From: Thermoplasmata archaeon | Lineage (GTDB): Archaea; Thermoplasmatota; Thermoplasmata; Thermoplasmatales; Thermoplasmataceae | NCBI GenBank assembly: GCA_021804185.1 | Contig: JAJZKL010000095.1 | Location: forward strand, 1 to 5,698 | DNA: 5,698 nucleotides | Reading direction: 5' to 3' | Shown: positions 4,954 through 5,698 of the stretch, piece after piece | How the letters are laid out: each line of letters starts with the position of its first letter | Numbering within the stretch: position 1 is the first letter of the stretch | The notes under the pieces: generated by a model | Database searches by the model: none | What the model was told of the DNA's origin: nothing | What the model saw: only the letters and a program-made list of their open reading frames with translations | Position numbers and translations under genes: made by a program

Positions 4954-5698
4954 TCACAGTTATTTTAATGGCTTATGGGAGCCCCACAAGGATGGAAGAT
5001 GTCGCTCCCTACCTGGAAGGAATATATGAAGGAAGGCCTGTGCCTGAGTACGCCATGAAGGAAAATACAGAGAAATATGCAATGGCAAATGGCATCTCTC
5101 CTTCAAATGCCATAGTAGACATGATAGTTGATAAACTTAAAACGGGGCTTTCCAAATATGGGGATTTTGAGGTGATTCTTGGCAACAAACACTGGAAACC
5201 ATCCCTTAAGGATGCACTCCTTATGGCAAAGCACTCGGGTTCAGAGAAAATTATTGCAATTCCGCTCTTCCCTTTCCAGTCGACCAATGTTAAAAACTCT
5301 TATCTGGAACCATCGCTGGAAGCAATGAAGGAAATGTCTTACAATGCTGAAATCAGTCTGGTGAACGGGTTTGATCTTGAATTGTTGTCTGAAGTCTGGA
5401 CAAGCCTGATGAAGCAATACCCCATTGATGAGGAAACGGCACTGCTTTTTGATGCACATAGCCTCCCCCTTTTCAGGGGCACTGAAAATGCATATGACCA
5501 TGACTTCAGAAAAACCTCGGAGCTGATTGCATCCAGGCTTGGCGTGAAAGAGTACTTTGTAGGGTACCAGAGTCGGGGGAAATATGGGAATGCCTGGCTT
5601 GAACCATCAATCTACGATTTGCTTGGCAAGATCGGGGAAAGCAGATACAGTGAAGTACTGGCCGTCCCCATAGGTTTCATATATGAGCATCTTGAGAT
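4950..5698 (+). CDS. hemH: Ferrochelatase, 3' end beyond the window
   Basis: Inserts Fe(II) into a porphyrin. The substrate is protoporphyrin IX in the classical pathway or coproporphyrin III in the coproporphyrin-dependent branch (then called CpfC); the sequence alone does not decide. The first 249 residues are present and no stop is reached. Landmarks are ILMAYGSP (5-12), the YLEGIYEGRPVPE segment (21-33), NGISPSN (47-53, usually GGISPLN), IPLFPFQS (104-111), FDAHSLP (167-173) with the metal-site histidine H170, VGYQSRGKYG (204-213) and PIGFIYEHLE (240-249), where the last visible residue is the conserved active-site glutamate E249. In the last motif YEH replaces the common SDH/CDH. The C-terminal third is missing, so an Fe-S cluster cannot be assessed. 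ATG overlaps the hemE stop as ATGA, with a G-rich tract (4939-4943) 6 bases upstream as a weak ribosome binding site, so translation is probably coupled to hemE. Confidence 0.93.
   Translation, partial: MITVILMAYGSPTRMEDVAPYLEGIYEGRPVPEYAMKENTEKYAMANGISPSNAIVDMIVDKLKTGLSKYGDFEVILGNKHWKPSLKDALLMAKHSGSEKIIAIPLFPFQSTNVKNSYLEPSLEAMKEMSYNAEISLVNGFDLELLSEVWTSLMKQYPIDEETALLFDAHSLPLFRGTENAYDHDFRKTSELIASRLGVKEYFVGYQSRGKYGNAWLEPSIYDLLGKIGESRYSEVLAVPIGFIYEHLE

Noticed and set aside
5009..5501. Two minus-strand open frames inside hemH
   Set aside because: They are antisense to a clear ferrochelatase and have no family features.

Overview
The window looks like chromosomal DNA of a thermoacidophilic or acidophilic euryarchaeon of the Thermoplasmatales type. 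The reasons are archaeal-style TATA boxes about 22-28 bases upstream of start codons with little or no leader, an archaeal-type asparaginyl-tRNA synthetase, a tRNA without encoded CCA that ends in a T run, heavy use of AGG/AGA and ATA codons, and a hemE-hemH pair. The assignment is inferred from gene content and style; no rRNA or other taxonomic marker is present.

Left part (1-1452). After about 150 bases with no recognisable gene comes a two-gene toxin-antitoxin operon on the plus strand: a RelB/VapB-like antitoxin and a RelE/ParE-fold toxin that starts at TTG and overlaps the antitoxin by 8 bases. A perfect 12-bp palindrome lies just upstream of the likely TATA box and is a natural candidate for the autoregulatory operator. 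Convergent to this, 17 bases away, is a GNAT-family N-acetyltransferase on the minus strand. Upstream of that gene, on the same strand, is tRNA-Cys(GCA) with its own TATA element and T-run terminator.

Middle part (1453-3875). A DUF309-family protein with three cysteines near its N-terminus diverges from tRNA-Cys. It is followed by asnS with a clear TATA box. Immediately after asnS is an uncharacterised protein with two predicted membrane segments. The asnS stop codon sits at the edge of a 7-bp hairpin with a T-rich tail, followed by a sequence identical to the archaeal TATA consensus. This suggests that asnS terminates here and the membrane gene has its own promoter, possibly with a start at 3429 rather than 3369.

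Right part (3876-5698). hemE (uroporphyrinogen decarboxylase) and hemH (ferrochelatase, cut off by the window end) overlap by ATGA and form a tetrapyrrole operon. HemE makes coproporphyrinogen III from uroporphyrinogen III, and HemH inserts Fe(II) into a porphyrin. The intervening oxidation step is not encoded in the window. A perfect 7-bp inverted repeat with a 5-base spacer abuts the hemE TATA box and could be an operator.

Most of the window is housekeeping. The points most worth a second look are the three regulatory palindromes/hairpins, the start-site conflict of the membrane gene, and the uncharacterised DUF309 and membrane proteins. No clearly new multi-gene system is visible.
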